A DNA stretch of 64,000 nucleotides from Theristus sp. LFF4_11 (lineage: Eukaryota > Nematoda > Chromadorea > Monhysterida > Xyalidae): positions 1 to 64,000 of the forward strand of contig JASANC010001336.1 in assembly GCA_030248135.1 (NCBI GenBank). The letters are read 5' to 3'. A program made the position numbers and the translations under genes. The notes under the pieces were generated by a model. The model had not been told where the DNA came from. It was given only the letters and a program-made list of their open reading frames with translations, and made no database searches. Below, in pieces: positions 35,722-47,150 of this stretch (positions are counted from its first letter, which is position 1; the number at the start of each line of letters is the position of its first letter).

Positions 35722-37506
35722 TCTATATTATTAAATTTACAAAGTGTCTGTCTGTGGCACTTTTTTGCAATTTGAATTGGCGCCCATTTTTGCTACTTAA
35801 GAAAACTCCATCTCAATTTCCTTAACCTATTTTTTAGTAAATGCCAGTTGAGATTGTTTTCTCAAAACGTCGCTCTTTATATAGCTGAAGTCATCATGAT
35901 ACTCTTTGGACAACAGAGACAGTTCAGCGCAGCATAGGCAAATGGAAGCGTGGCTGATCAAAGTTTGATGATCGACTGGGAAAGATGTAACAAAACCGTC
36001 TTTGAAAAAAGTTTGAACTTTTTTTGTTTTTAAAAATCGGGTTGCAAAACGCACATCGACATCGGCATTGCAAGTTGCACTTTGGATTCAAAACAAGTAA
36101 ATTTCATTGAAATTGATACTCCATGTTTCATTTTCAAATTGATACTCCATGCTTATGAGCGATAATTTCACCGTAACGCTTGATGGGCAACTGGCAATTG
36201 TTGCCGCTCAAAACTTGACGAGCGACTGCGAAAGATGTAACAAAACCGTCTTTGAAAAAAGTTTGTTTTTAATTGGGTCGAAATGGTATTTACCATCCAT
36301 TTTCACTTTGCAAAATGTTTGGGTCATGTTGGGGTAAACGGGTAAAAAGAAGCAATGGCTGCAAAACGAAATTATAAACGTCACTTTTTTGTTTTTTCTA
36401 TTCATTTTTACTTTAGAAAAAAGGTTTGGCTTATGTTAGGGTAACCGGGTAAAAGAAGCATTAACTTTTTAAAACGGGTATTTTTTAATGAAAAAAACGT
36501 TAATTTTTATATTTTTTATTCAATCTTACTTAACTTACAAAAAGGCTTGACTTAGGTTAGGGTGAACGGGTAAAAATAGCAAAATCATAAACTTTGCATT
36601 TTCACTTTACAAAAAAGGCTTGGCTTAGGTAAACGGGTAAAAAAGCATTAGCTTTTTAAAACGGTTAAATAAAAAAAACGTTAGTTTTTATATTTTTTAT
36701 TCAATTTTAGTTCACTTACAAAAAAGATTGATTTAGGTTAGGGTGAACGGATAAAAATAGCAAAATCATAAACTTCGCATTTTCACTTTACAAAAAAGGC
36801 TTGGCTTAGGTAAACGGGTAAAAAGCATTAGCTTTTTAAAACGGATAAATGAAAAAAACGTTAGTTTTTATATTTTTTATTCAGTTTTACTTCATTTACA
36901 AAAAGGCTTGCCTTCGGTTAGAGTAAACGGGTAAAAATAGCAAAATCATAAACTTTGCATTTTCACTTTACAAAAAAGGCTTGGCTTAGGTAAACGGGTA
37001 AAAAAACATTAGCTTTTAAAAACGGGTAAATAAAAAAGACGTTAGTTTTTATATTTTTTATTCAATTTTAGTTCACTTACAAAAAAGATTGATTTAGGTT
37101 AGGGTGAACGGATAAAAATAGCAAAATCATAAACTTTGCATTTTCACATTACAAAAAAGGCTTGGCTTAGGTAAACGGGTAAAAAAGCATTAGCTTTTTA
37201 AAACGGGTAAATGAAAAAAACGTTAGTTTTTTTATTTTTTATTCAATTTTACTTCACTTACAAAAAGGCTTGCCTTCGGTTAGAGTAAACGGGTAAAAAT
37301 AGCAAAATCATAAACTTCGCATTTTTTTATTTATTTAAATACATTAAAAAATATTGTGTTGTAGGTGACTTCACGGCAGCACAAGGTAAATTTTCTTCAG
37401 GGTTATTATTCAGTAAACGTTACTGTTTTTTCTTTCTAAGTCAATGCCACTTCACCAAAAAGGCTTGGCATTGATTAAGCCACATACGCTCGGGTCAATA
37501 GGCTAG
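35722..37506 (+). mobile_element. Non-autonomous Helitron, copy H1
   Basis: Starts TCTATATTATTAAATTTAC after an A, and ends GGGTCAATAGGCTAG before a T, as expected for insertion between A and T. The interior is collinear with the reverse complement of 47367-49291 (GATGTAACAAAACCGTCTTT occurs in both). The 3' hairpin is decayed. No Rep/helicase frame. It contains a tandem array of about 181-bp units. Confidence 0.75.
36340..37335 (+). repeat. Tandem array, about 181-bp unit, five or so copies
   Basis: GGCTTGGCTTAGGTAAACGG recurs near 36618, 36799, 36980 and 37162, alternating with GGCTTGCCTTCGGTTAGAGT or a variant. The units differ by small indels. The array is inside Helitron H1. Confidence 0.85.
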
Positions 37507-38639
37507 TATTAATTATGTCTTGTCTGGTTGTGATCTTCGGAAGAGAACCTGTTGTGTGGTTGCTTCATCAGTGAACGAAAAGCGATAGAATAATCCTAGA
37601 AACGGTTGCTATGCAAATTGTTGCGATACGTGTAAATATACATGTTATGCAAGCCCCAGAAGAATTGCATTGTGTGTCAAAAGGTGCTTGGGGCACAGGT
37701 AAACGATAAAATGTATCCCGACGATTAGAAATAATAAATAAGAAGAGCATGAAAAAGTTTGAATACAGCTTCGCAGTGGTTGGTATTTTTATTTAAAAAT
37801 AGCTCCAATTCTTTTTCTCGATATTTCACGCTCTAGTTTTGTCTATGGTTTATAATTGTCTGGCAGTGTAGCAGCAATCCGAATTCGGGTGTTTTCATTG
37901 CAGCAACGCAACGGAACGTAAAAAAATGTTCTATGTTTGCGTTAACCAAGTCAAAACACCAGTTCCAAATTTTTTTTTAATATTTGAAGCACGCCCCCCA
38001 CCGATTCCGGAAACCCGAAGGTACCAAACTCCGGTGGGATTGGGGAACGGACGGCTCACCATCCCGTGGAACCAATACCCTCGCCACGTGAGGGGGACAA
38101 CCTCTAAGCCCCGCTCTGTCCTGGGGGCACCAGTGATCTTAGCCCGATTTATGCTGTTGTGCTGTGCTGTCTGGTTGGTTTCTGGAAAACACGACGACGA
38201 CGACGCTGGCTGGTTCCTTATCAAGCAAATGTTGAATGACTCGAATGTCGGTAGTGGTAGTTGGTTTGTCCTATTCGTTCGTCGACGACCGGATCGGACC
38301 GGACCGAGTGATCCGCACCCGGACCCGACCCGACAACAAAATTGGGCAGCGGCAAATCAAACGTGGCACGAAACAGGCAAGTCGTTCAAAATGAATAAAA
38401 ATGGCTTGGTTTGATATTGAATTATATCATTGACTGATTGATGCTGCGGCCTGAAGAACTGCAATGCCACCAGCTTTTTGCGTATGCGCACCGTCCGATT
38501 CTGTCCCGGCCGGAAGAGGCTTCGGTTCGTTCGCATGCCAGGGCGTCTGTCGTCCGTGCTGGGTGAGATGAGAGCACCGATTGGACAAAGTGAAAAGTGA
38601 AAAGTGTGTGGCACAACGTGAATGGTGACACATTGAGAC
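37507..38639. other. Intergenic, possible weak exon
   Basis: A short repeat at 37985-38130 (ATTCCGGAAACCCGAAGGTA) has relatives at 45713-45760 and 61368-61410. An open GC-richer stretch at 38450-38538 followed by GTGAGA could be an exon of the DLGAP gene to the right, but I cannot join it in frame. Confidence 0.3.
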
Positions 38640-40333
38640 TAGGGTTAGGGGTAGGGTTGTTAAAAAAAACAAAAATCGTCATTTTTGTTTTTTTTTAAAA
38701 AAAATTTTTTTTTTTTAAATTTCAAAAATCAAAGTTGTGCTAAATCAATCAGGGAGTCCGAAGAACCACATATGATATGCAAGCGCCTCCCGAATGACTC
38801 CCGTATGGCGGAACTTTGCATATTTTGTTTTGGTGACCTCAATTACCCCTTTTCCAAACCGTCACCATGCCTCTTCTTGTGTTTTGACCTCCAAAACGTC
38901 ACTAATTGTCCCCAGCTAAGCTAATGCTAAAGTGAAGACAAACATACCGCCTTGAAATTCGATCAATTCTTCTGATGGTGTCGCGACGACACGACACGAA
39001 GCAGCAACCAGACAACGTAGCGCTTGCAAACGGAGCAGCGAGCACAATCGGACGCTCTGCGAGGCGAATCGTCACCTTATCTGCATCGGAAATGGTAGGC
39101 TAAGCTTTGGGACGCTCAAAAACTTCATCGCAGATGTTGTCGAAGCCTAAAATCAGTCGGTAAAACGGCCCAAAATCGATGCTAAAGGTTTGAGGTTTCA
39201 AAGATTTTTGTTGTTGTTGTGAAATGAGGTTTTAGAGTTAGAGGAAAATTTTTCGAATTTTTTTTTTTAAAAAAAAAATCGGCATTTTTGTTTTTTTTTT
39301 AATCACTTTTTTTTTTAAAAAAATTTCATTTTTGTTTAACAACCCTAGTTAGGGGCTTTGAAAAAAAAAATTTTTATTTTTTTTTCGTTAAAAAAAAAAA
39401 TTTGGATTTTTTTTTCAAACTTAAAAAAAAAATTTTTCTTCTACTTTGCTCTGAAAATTCGATTTATGGCATAATTTTTTGAAAATTCAAACCAAATTTT
39501 CTTCCCAACTTCTTTGTGTGCTTAGGTAAATGTCATTATTTGGTCATTTTGACCGACGTACTCCATGTTTTTCGATTTGGATGACTTCTAGATTCAATTT
39601 TTAGCGTTGAAATGACTTAACTGAATTGAAATATCGTTTCAGAAATCGTTTTCTTGCAACTTAGAACATGTTTTTCAGTCGGTAGGCATGAGATGAACTA
39701 TATCTTGTTGATTGGCGTTGTTATAGGTTAAATGGAGTTGTGCGTATTTGTTAAACAATGAGCGGAGATGTTGGTTAATACCACATCACACGACCGTTTT
39801 TCAGATACCCGATAACATGGCCACATGTTAAAATTGGTGTGAGCTAAATAACGTGTTAAACTGCGTTGTCAGTTGCCGCAACGTGATCGCGAAATCATGG
39901 TACGTGTTTTCGATACGATATTTGAAGAGTGGGCTCTGCATGTGGCAGATAGCATAGCTGGTTGAACCTGAAGTAAGTGTCTGGGGGGGGCGACCGGGTG
40001 ACAGGGGTGCGACTTAGTACAGCAAACAGGAATTTTTGAACACAGTCAAATTTTGGTAATTTAATGGTAAAGAGGAACCCTAAGAACGGTTCAATATTCA
40101 AGTACACGTGAATTGCCCTGTTTTACTGTTGAAAATGCAACTTTCCCTTATGAAATGGACATAATTTCAATAAAACACGATTTTCGCTCTTATAGTTTCC
40201 CGGATCGTTTGAAAATAGTTAGATGACTCAGCTCGACGAGACGCTTCGAACAACCTAACTTGTAAAAAAAATTTTTTTTTTAAATTTTTTTTAATTAAAA
40301 AAAAATCCGGATTTTTTTTTTCCCCTAATTCTA
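38640..40333 (+). mobile_element. TIR element B, copy B1, with element A inside
   Basis: Begins TAGGGTTAGGGG and ends CCCCTAATTCTA, flanked by the exact 8-bp target duplication ATTGAGAC (38632-38639 and 40334-40341). Without its insert it is about 990 bp. No open transposase frame. The 8-bp duplication suggests hAT-like or P-like integration. Other copies: about 46030-46888 (5' truncated) and 50318-51359. Confidence 0.9.
38652..39347 (+). mobile_element. TIR element A, copy A1 (696 bp)
   Basis: TAGGGTTGTTAAAA at the left and TTTAACAACCCTA at the right, flanked by GTTAGGGG on both sides (38644-38651, 39348-39355). It is inserted 12 bp into element B1. Other copies: 44875-45487 and 47074-52406 (the latter interrupted). 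Confidence 0.9.
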
Positions 40334-40456
40334 ATTGAGACGCATCACTAGCAGATGAAATTTTGAATGTCAAAAAAAGAAGGAAAATCGAAATCGAAAA
40401 CGGGAAAACTGGTCGGACTTGTGCAGCGTTTTCGACGCTACTCCAATTCACTCACA

Positions 40457-42607
40457 ATGCCACTCGATTTCCAGGACGACAGCAACAGTCTGCTGGACGA
40501 TGTGCTAAAAGCCACTGAGAACATCTAATCAGAGTCCGTGTCGCCAACGTCAACGTGTGCACCGGCAGCACTCGCACCGAACGTTGCTGATCAGCAGCAA
40601 GCAAGCACATCAAACGCGCTGTCGATTGACAATGGTTGGTTGTGTCTGTGAAATTTGCAAATCATCCGTCTGTTTCATGCTGTGTGCAGTCATCAGAGTT
40701 TTCAAGTTGATTTACATTTCCGTGCGTGTTTGCACGTGAACGTGAAATTTCGGTTGTGTGTGTCAACGACAAGCGCTTTGTTCAGAGCACGTGACGTCAT
40801 TTTGGTTTCCGGTCCGACACGGTTTGACAAAATCGGTGATTTTCTTGAGTTTCATTGCATTGTTGTTGCAGTGAACGGCAACATCGAGCGTGACGGTCAT
40901 TATTACGAGCGATGTGCGCAGGTGAGCCGGCACAAGCTCGAATCGCAGTGTCGCGACGCAGACGCCGTGTTGCACGCGGACACAGCCTCCGAGCAAGGCA
41001 CGCATTTGCTGCGTTTATTTTGTTGTTCTTGGGATTTTGGGCGATGTTTTCAGCCAGAAAAGCGTACCGAACGCCGTCGAGCAGGGCGTCCATCGAGTTT
41101 TCTCTGTCATTAAGTGCCTATACAATACACCCCTCGGCGGGGCTCGACCCCCCCCCCCCGAACGCACAGACAAGAGTCTGACGCGCTATTATTACCAGGC
41201 CACGAGGGGAACTTATCCATCATTCCTAAGTTGTCGTTGTTGTTGTTGTTACTTTGGTCCATCATGTGTGTGTGTTTCGCAATTGAAGCAACAACTTTTA
41301 ACTTTCAACTTTCAACTTTTGTTGAACAACTTCTGTTTTCTTCCGACGATCGTTCGCGCACTTTTAGCAGCCGGCTTCATTCGCCTGGCGGTTGGCAAGG
41401 CGCGTCTCCTGATGCGCAAGAAACTGACGAAATTCGAGCAGCTCGTCCAGAAGAAGCTGGTGAGTGGTTGGAAAGAACAGTGTTCTAGCTGGTGTGACTG
41501 TCATTTTCGGTTTGTCTTGTAAAAATGCACAGAAGCAGCGTGTGTTTCACGAACAATATTACCTTTTTTTGTGGCACACTTTGTTTGTTTGTTTTTTGTG
41601 CAGAACCCAGTTGCGGACGACCCGTGTTCTGCGTTGCTGGGCGATCTAACGGGCTACTGGGACTTGTTGCAAACCGACCTGGCCGACGTGCTGGCCTGCT
41701 TCGATGTGGTTGATGAGTATCAGCGCAACAATTGGCAGGCATTTCCTGAAGGACAGGTGAGATTCTTGTGAATTTCCGAGGAAATTTCCTGGTTGACGAA
41801 ATGACCATTGTGTTCTTGTTTGTTTACTGAGATTTTCATCGAGAATGATTGGTGTCGGTTGCTTTTGCTATGTGTTTCGACGCAAAGGCTTCACGAAGAG
41901 ATGAAAGTTTAGTTAGGGATAGTCAGGTCTTGGCAGAATCACCCAGTGGTTTTTTTAAGTTTATTGGTGGATCACATTTTGACAAATATGACTTCTAGAG
42001 CAACGTGTTCGGGTTCTTTGCACGTGTTTGGGGTTGAACCACCGGAGTTCAGCGCCTTCGGGTTTCTGAGACTGATTGGAAAGCTACAAATCAAATCAAA
42101 AAGACACCAGCCCGCATTTCAGCTGCCGGAGATCGCAGCGGCGCAGTACTCGGCGCTGAACACGTCCGATACGGACTCGACCGACTCCTCGGTGAACAGC
42201 GCCCGTTCGCTGACGCCGTCGCCCAATCGCATTATTACTCTATCTTTGCACAGAGAAAGTTCACATATACAGTCCATCTGTAAAAGATATGCAACATGAC
42301 GTCATGACCAACCAATCAGCGCTGAGAATAGTTCATGACTAACCAGTCAGCGATGAGAATTACTACGACCAACCAATCAGCTAGTTGCGTATATTCGCAA
42401 GATAGACTGTACATGCAACATGCAAATCGTCAGACAGAACTTCTCAGTAGCAAGAAAAACCCCAAAAAACCAATTCCATCTCCCGTTTTTGTGCAGGCCA
42501 ACACGCGCGCAACTGGTCCGCAATCCTGCATGCGTGCACCGACGAAGCCGTTCGTTCCTCGATCGTCTGTCCACCTTGAACGCGCAACGATCGTGCAACG
42601 GTGGTGA
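40457..42607 (+). CDS. DLGAP/GKAP-type postsynaptic scaffold protein
   Basis: Exons: up to 40634 (start at 40457 or acceptor at 40474), 40872-41012, 41371-41459, 41604-41756 and from 42123, all phase-consistent up to 42123. The diagnostic GKAP C-terminal block spans exons 2-4: NGNIERDGHYYERC, GFIRLAVGKARLLMRKKL, TKFEQLVQKKL, LLGDLTGYWDLLQTDLADVL and FDVVDEYQRNNW. It matches the DLGAP GH1 region in order and spacing. Family members link PSD-95/DLG to SHANK at synapses. The C-terminal end is not settled: exons at 42498-42607, or at 42938-42977 plus 43179 onward, could follow, and I see no QTRL-like PDZ ligand. Oddly, the first exon frame contains a TAA (40526-40528) in an otherwise open stretch. 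The N-terminal half of the protein was not found. SINE S8 begins about 9 bp after the donor at 41013. Confidence 0.75.
41022..41205 (-). mobile_element. tRNA-derived SINE, copy S8
   Basis: TTGTTGTTCTTGGGATTTTG tail, a short internal deletion after TTCAGCCAG, head with GGGGCTCGACC and a C-run, ending CCAGGCCACGAGG. Antisense in a DLGAP intron. Confidence 0.85.
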
Positions 42608-44700
42608 AGAGTGAGTACTCAGAAGAACAAACAATTGAACGAGAGGTTTAAAAATCAACCAATTTGTATGGTGGTTCTCTGCACTTCGACCTGGCCAACG
42701 TATGCAGAAGAGGGTGGCATTATCCAGTGATGTGCCCCTCTTAAACCATTTGAGTAGAAAACTTGCTTTGGCTGACTGAGCAGTGCGTCTGATTTGGGTG
42801 TGAAAATATTGAATTGAAATGAACCAAACCAATGCAGTTCAAATTAGAGATTGTTCAAGCTTAGCGATCCAGATTCCAGATCCACGTCGTCACCTTTCTT
42901 TCACCCCCTCTCCCCTCTCTTCATCTTCTTATTCCAGATTAAAAAGCGGCGCGTCAATGCAGCGTTTCTGACCGCTGGTGTCACCACGTATTTCATTCTA
43001 ATTCGACGGCGTTTTGTTTCGTACGCCCGTTTCATCCGTTTGCCGAGTTCTGTTGAGTTTTCTTTTGATTTTCGATTCAACTTCTACTTATTCAATATTA
43101 AGGTTTCTCACGATGAGTGAAATGCTTTGCGCTGTCGTTTTTGAAAGCTCACAATAATTATTTCTCTCTCTCACACAGATTCCCACATCCACACAAAGCC
43201 GATACTGGCGCGTGTCGGGTCTACCTACGGTGACAATATTTCTGTTCTCGGTGTTCTTGCTGTTTCTAACGTCTGTGTGGCCGGTATTACGCTACACGGA
43301 TTCTTGTTTTTGGTTGATTTTTGTTGAATGTGATGATTAGGTTGTTTGTTTTTGTTTAAAACTGTGAATGCAACTGTGCCGCCATTGTTATTGATTGTTG
43401 ATTGAAAAAAGATAAATAAAGTTGGCTTGTGAAATCGAAACGATTGCTTGCTAGTGCTACATTGTGCTTGTGCATTGCTCAGCAGAGAAACAACGTTCTG
43501 TTCGGAAGCGGCTTTTAAAATAATGTGTGTGTTGTGTTTAGAGAACAATAACACGAAAGTTGTCAGAATGACCTTGTCAGAATGAGTTTTTTGGACCTGC
43601 TTCGGTGCTTCCACTGATTTCGGAAAAGTAAAATACAATTCAAGAAACAATTTGAAGCAATGACGAATGAATGCGAATGAAAAAAAAATCAAAAAAGCGA
43701 GTGAACGTGAGTTCGTCTTCGTTTGCATTTTATCCTGGGCAACCACATTTTTCGTTTTTACTTGGTCAGAGTTCTGATTTGATTGTTTGGTTCCAGAAGT
43801 GAACACTGAAACCCAATCTGTCAGACTTTCTGTTTCCAGAAGAATAAAACAACATTGAAATTCTTAATGCCACCGCCGCAAGCAGATCCTCGTACACGAA
43901 ATCTGTCTTAAACTTGAAGCCATTGCTTTGCACTCTGCTTTTTTGGCGTTGTTTGTTTCGTTTCTGCCTTTCTTGTGTGTTATGGTCGCGTGCACGTGCA
44001 CTGTCACCCAGACTCCGCCCCTCCTGTGTTATAGTGGAGTGGACCACCACCACCGTACATGTACTTTTAAATATGAAGCCGTACGCTTCGCAGTACATTC
44101 ATCATGCACAGGGAATATCGCTGAGTTCGCCTGTGAAAAAAATAAAGGGAATGGGGACAAAACAAACAGTGCAGCGCAGTATTCCAAAAATAAGCAAGCT
44201 AATGATTTCAGTCTTTCCTAAACAAAACAAACCGCACATATAGCGCCACGATGCAAGTGTGTGTGTAATCAGTTTTCATTTCACTAAACGTTTTTTTTTG
44301 TAAACCAACGACTAAAAGTTTAAATTCGACTTAAAAGATTGGAAATCCAGAAAGGGCAAGCATATCAAAAGAGCAGAAACATAAACAGACGGTGCAACAT
44401 AAACACAATAGTGACTTCTCAAAAGCATCCACAGTTTTTGGTTCACGATCACAAAAACAGTCGTTTTGCTGTAGTTTTCACACATTTTGAAAGAGCAAAA
44501 TAAACCGTGTTTACGGCACACATTCTATTGGGGGGAGGGGGGGGGAGGGGTTTGGGTGGCTGGTTGATATAGACATCCACTGTTCAAAAACCTTCAAAAA
44601 CGCACAAGAACGTTCAAGAACATACAAGCAGGGTGCTTGCAGGGACGCTGGGAATTCACAATGAGAAGCGAAATGTCACCTTTGCATTGTGCATTGCAAA
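42608..44700. other. DLGAP 3' region and intergenic sequence
   Basis: Two short stretches with acceptor/donor borders (42938-42977 and 43179-43326) may be terminal DLGAP exons. The rest is AT-rich with GTT/GTTT runs and no supported gene. Confidence 0.35.
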
Positions 44701-44707
44701 TGTTAAG

Positions 44708-44874
44708 CCAAGCATCGCAACCCCCCTCCCCAGAGCACCAGAGACCGTCGGGTAGGGGTGGGGGTGGGGGGCACCGTGCAACCCCCTAAAACCGGACACT
44801 CCCCCCCATCGGACCCCCCCCTCGAAAATTTGGCCGATACCCCCCACCCCCATGAAATTTTGTCTGGCGGAGAC
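44708..44874 (-). mobile_element. Fragment of G-run element C
   Basis: CAGAGCACCAGAGACCGTCG, C-runs and CATGAAATTTTGTCTGGCGG are the complement of the right half of element C (compare 49680-49840). It is truncated on both sides and abuts element A at 44875. Confidence 0.7.
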
Positions 44875-45487
44875 TAGGGTTGTTAAAAAAACAAAAATCG
44901 TCATTTTTGACGATGACGATGAGTCATTAAAAATGACTCCCGTATGGCGGAACTTTGGAGATTTTGTTTTGGTGACCTCAATTACCCCTTTTCCAAACCG
45001 TTACCTTGCCTCTTCTAGTGTTTTGACCCCCAAAACGTCACTTATTGTCCCCAGCCCAAGTGAAAATACACATACCGGCTTGAAATTCGATCAAATCTGA
45101 TGATGTGTCGCGACGGCAGGACATGAAACGGCAACCAGACAACGTAACGATTGCAAACGGAGCAGCTTGGACGCTCAAATTTAGATTGCGAGGCGAATCG
45201 TCAGCTTATCTGCATCGGAAATGGTAAGCCAACCTTTGGGACGCTCAAAAACTTCATCGCAGTGTTGTATAAGCCTGAAATCAGTCGGTAAAACGGTCCA
45301 AAATCGACCGCTAAAGGGTTTACGAGGTAATATCAAAGAAAATTTTTGTTGAACTTTCGAAAAATTGTGCCAAAATTGAGGTTTTCAGAGCATATTAGAG
45401 GAAAATTTTTCGAATTTAAAAAAAATCGGCATTTTTGTTTTTTTTTATCACTTTAAAAAAAAATTTGATTTTTGTTTAACAACCCTA
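44875..45487 (+). mobile_element. TIR element A, copy A2 (613 bp)
   Basis: TAGGGTTGTT and AACAACCCTA ends, collinear with A1. The 8 bases on either side (GCGGAGAC, CCGTGAGG) do not match, unlike the other copies, so this copy or its flank has been rearranged. Confidence 0.85.
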
Positions 45488-45690
45488 CCGTGAGGGGGGG
45501 GGGTGCGATCCCGTGTTTTCTCGCCGAGGGGGGTGGTGGGGGCAGAGGGGGGGTACACGGGTATCTGCCCGTGCACGGGCAGGATTTTCGGCTGAGGGGG
45601 GTACCCCCCCCCCCGCACTTTCGCTACTGCGCGGGGGGGGCATGTGACTTTGGGGGGGGCGGTCAAAATTTTGAAATTAGATAGATTAAT
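45488..45690 (+). mobile_element. G/C-run repeat F fragment
   Basis: GTGCGATCCCGTGTTTTCTC, TGCCCGTGCACGGGCAGGAT and CACTTTCGCTACTG between G- or C-runs. The complement occurs at 53570-53785, inside element E. Confidence 0.6.
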
Positions 45691-46029
45691 TTTTTTTTTA
45701 ATTTATTTGTTTGCGCGCCGGTTCCGGAAACCCTAAGGTACCAAACTGCTGGCGCTTCTTTTTTAAAACGCACGCGCACCTCTCATCCGCATGCTCATGC
45801 TCATGATCCACTAGCGCGCGTGCACACGCTCCGGCCTCAACAAAAACTTGTTCAAAACGCAATTGTTCTGACATCTTCTTTCTTGAAAAGGCTTGGCTTA
45901 GGTTAGGATTATGTTAGGATCAGGTTTGGCTTAAAATTAGGCTTTAGGATTAGGATTTGAATTTGGTCCGTTTAAGCAATGTCCGACAACGAGCGTGTTT
46001 TACCTGAAGCGGATTTTAGAAAAGAAGGG

Positions 46030-46888
46030 CAGCCACTTCTTTGTGTGCTTAGGTACATGTCATTATTTGGTCATTTTAACCGACGTACTCCATGTTTTTC
46101 GATTTGGATGACTTCTAGAGTCAATTTTTAGCGTTGAAATGACTTAACTGAATTGAAATATCGTTTCAGAAATCGTTTTCTTGCAACTTAGAACATGTTT
46201 TTTCAGTCGGTAGGCCATGAGATGAACATGATATTTTGTTGATTGGCGTATGTTATAGGACTACAATGGAGTTGTGCGATATATTGTTAAACAATTGGAG
46301 CGGAGATGTTGGTTAATACCACATCACACGACCGTTTTTCAGATACCCGATAACATGGCCACATGTTAAAACTTGCGTGCTGAGCTAAACTAACGTGTTA
46401 AACTTGCGTCTGTCAGTTGCCCGCAACGTGATCGCGAAATCATGGTACGTGTTTTCGATACGATGATTTGAAGAGTGGGCTCTCGCCATGTGGCAGATAG
46501 TATAGCTGGTTGAACCTGAAAGTAAGTGTCTTGGGGGGGGGCGACCGGGTCGACAGGGGTTGCCGACTTAGCTACAGCAAACAGGAATTTTTGAACACAG
46601 TCAAATTTTGGTAATTTTCTAAAGAGGAACAACTAAGAACGGTTCAATATTCAAGTACACGTCGAAAATTGTCCTGTTTTACTGTTGAAAATGCAACTTT
46701 CCCTCTATGAAATGGACATAATTTCAATAAAACACGATTTTCGCTCTTATAGTTTTCCGGATCGTTCTGAAAATAGTCTCAGCTCGACGAGACGCTTCGA
46801 ACAAACCTAACTTGTAAAAAAAAATTCAAAAAAAATTTTTTTTTTTAATTTAAAAAAAAATCCGGATTTTTTTCCCTAACCCTACCCC
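46030..46888 (+). mobile_element. TIR element B, copy B2 (5' truncated)
   Basis: Collinear with B1 from CTTCTTTGTGTGCTTAGGTA to the CCCTAACCCTA end. The left end is missing. Confidence 0.8.
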
Positions 46889-46904
46889 CCCCCCCACCCC
46901 CCCC

Positions 46905-47046
46905 CCCTCGCCCACGGTACTGTCAGAGAATTTTTTTAGATAGATAATAGCTAAGCCGAAAAAACCTTTCTGATAGAGATATTAATAGATTTGAAATTTT
47001 TTTGGGGGGGGGCGGCCCCCCAGCCCCCCCCCCCCTAGAACAACTA
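46905..47046 (-). mobile_element. Fragment of element E
   Basis: GATAGATAATAGCTAAGCCG followed by G/C runs and CTAGAACAACTATG, the complement of the left end of the element at 53237-54239. Truncated internally. Confidence 0.6.
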
Positions 47047-47150
47047 TGCACGGTACTGGTCGTGGTTCTCGTTTAGGGTTGTTAAAAAAAACAAAAATCG
47101 TCATTTTTGTTTAAAAAAAAATAAAAAAAAAATTTCAAAAATCAAAGTTG

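Noticed and set aside
36340..37335. Regularly spaced repeats that could recall a CRISPR array
   Set aside because: They are contiguous 181-bp tandem units without unique spacers, inside a Helitron in a eukaryotic genome.
38640..38660. Telomere-like TAGGGTTAGGGG
   Set aside because: It is the terminus of elements B and A, bounded by exact 8-bp duplications, not a telomeric array. The nematode telomere unit would be TTAGGC.
43225..43806. A 193-codon minus-strand frame
   Set aside because: Low-complexity, AT-rich composition, no family motif, no splice partner; it lies opposite the likely DLGAP 3' region.
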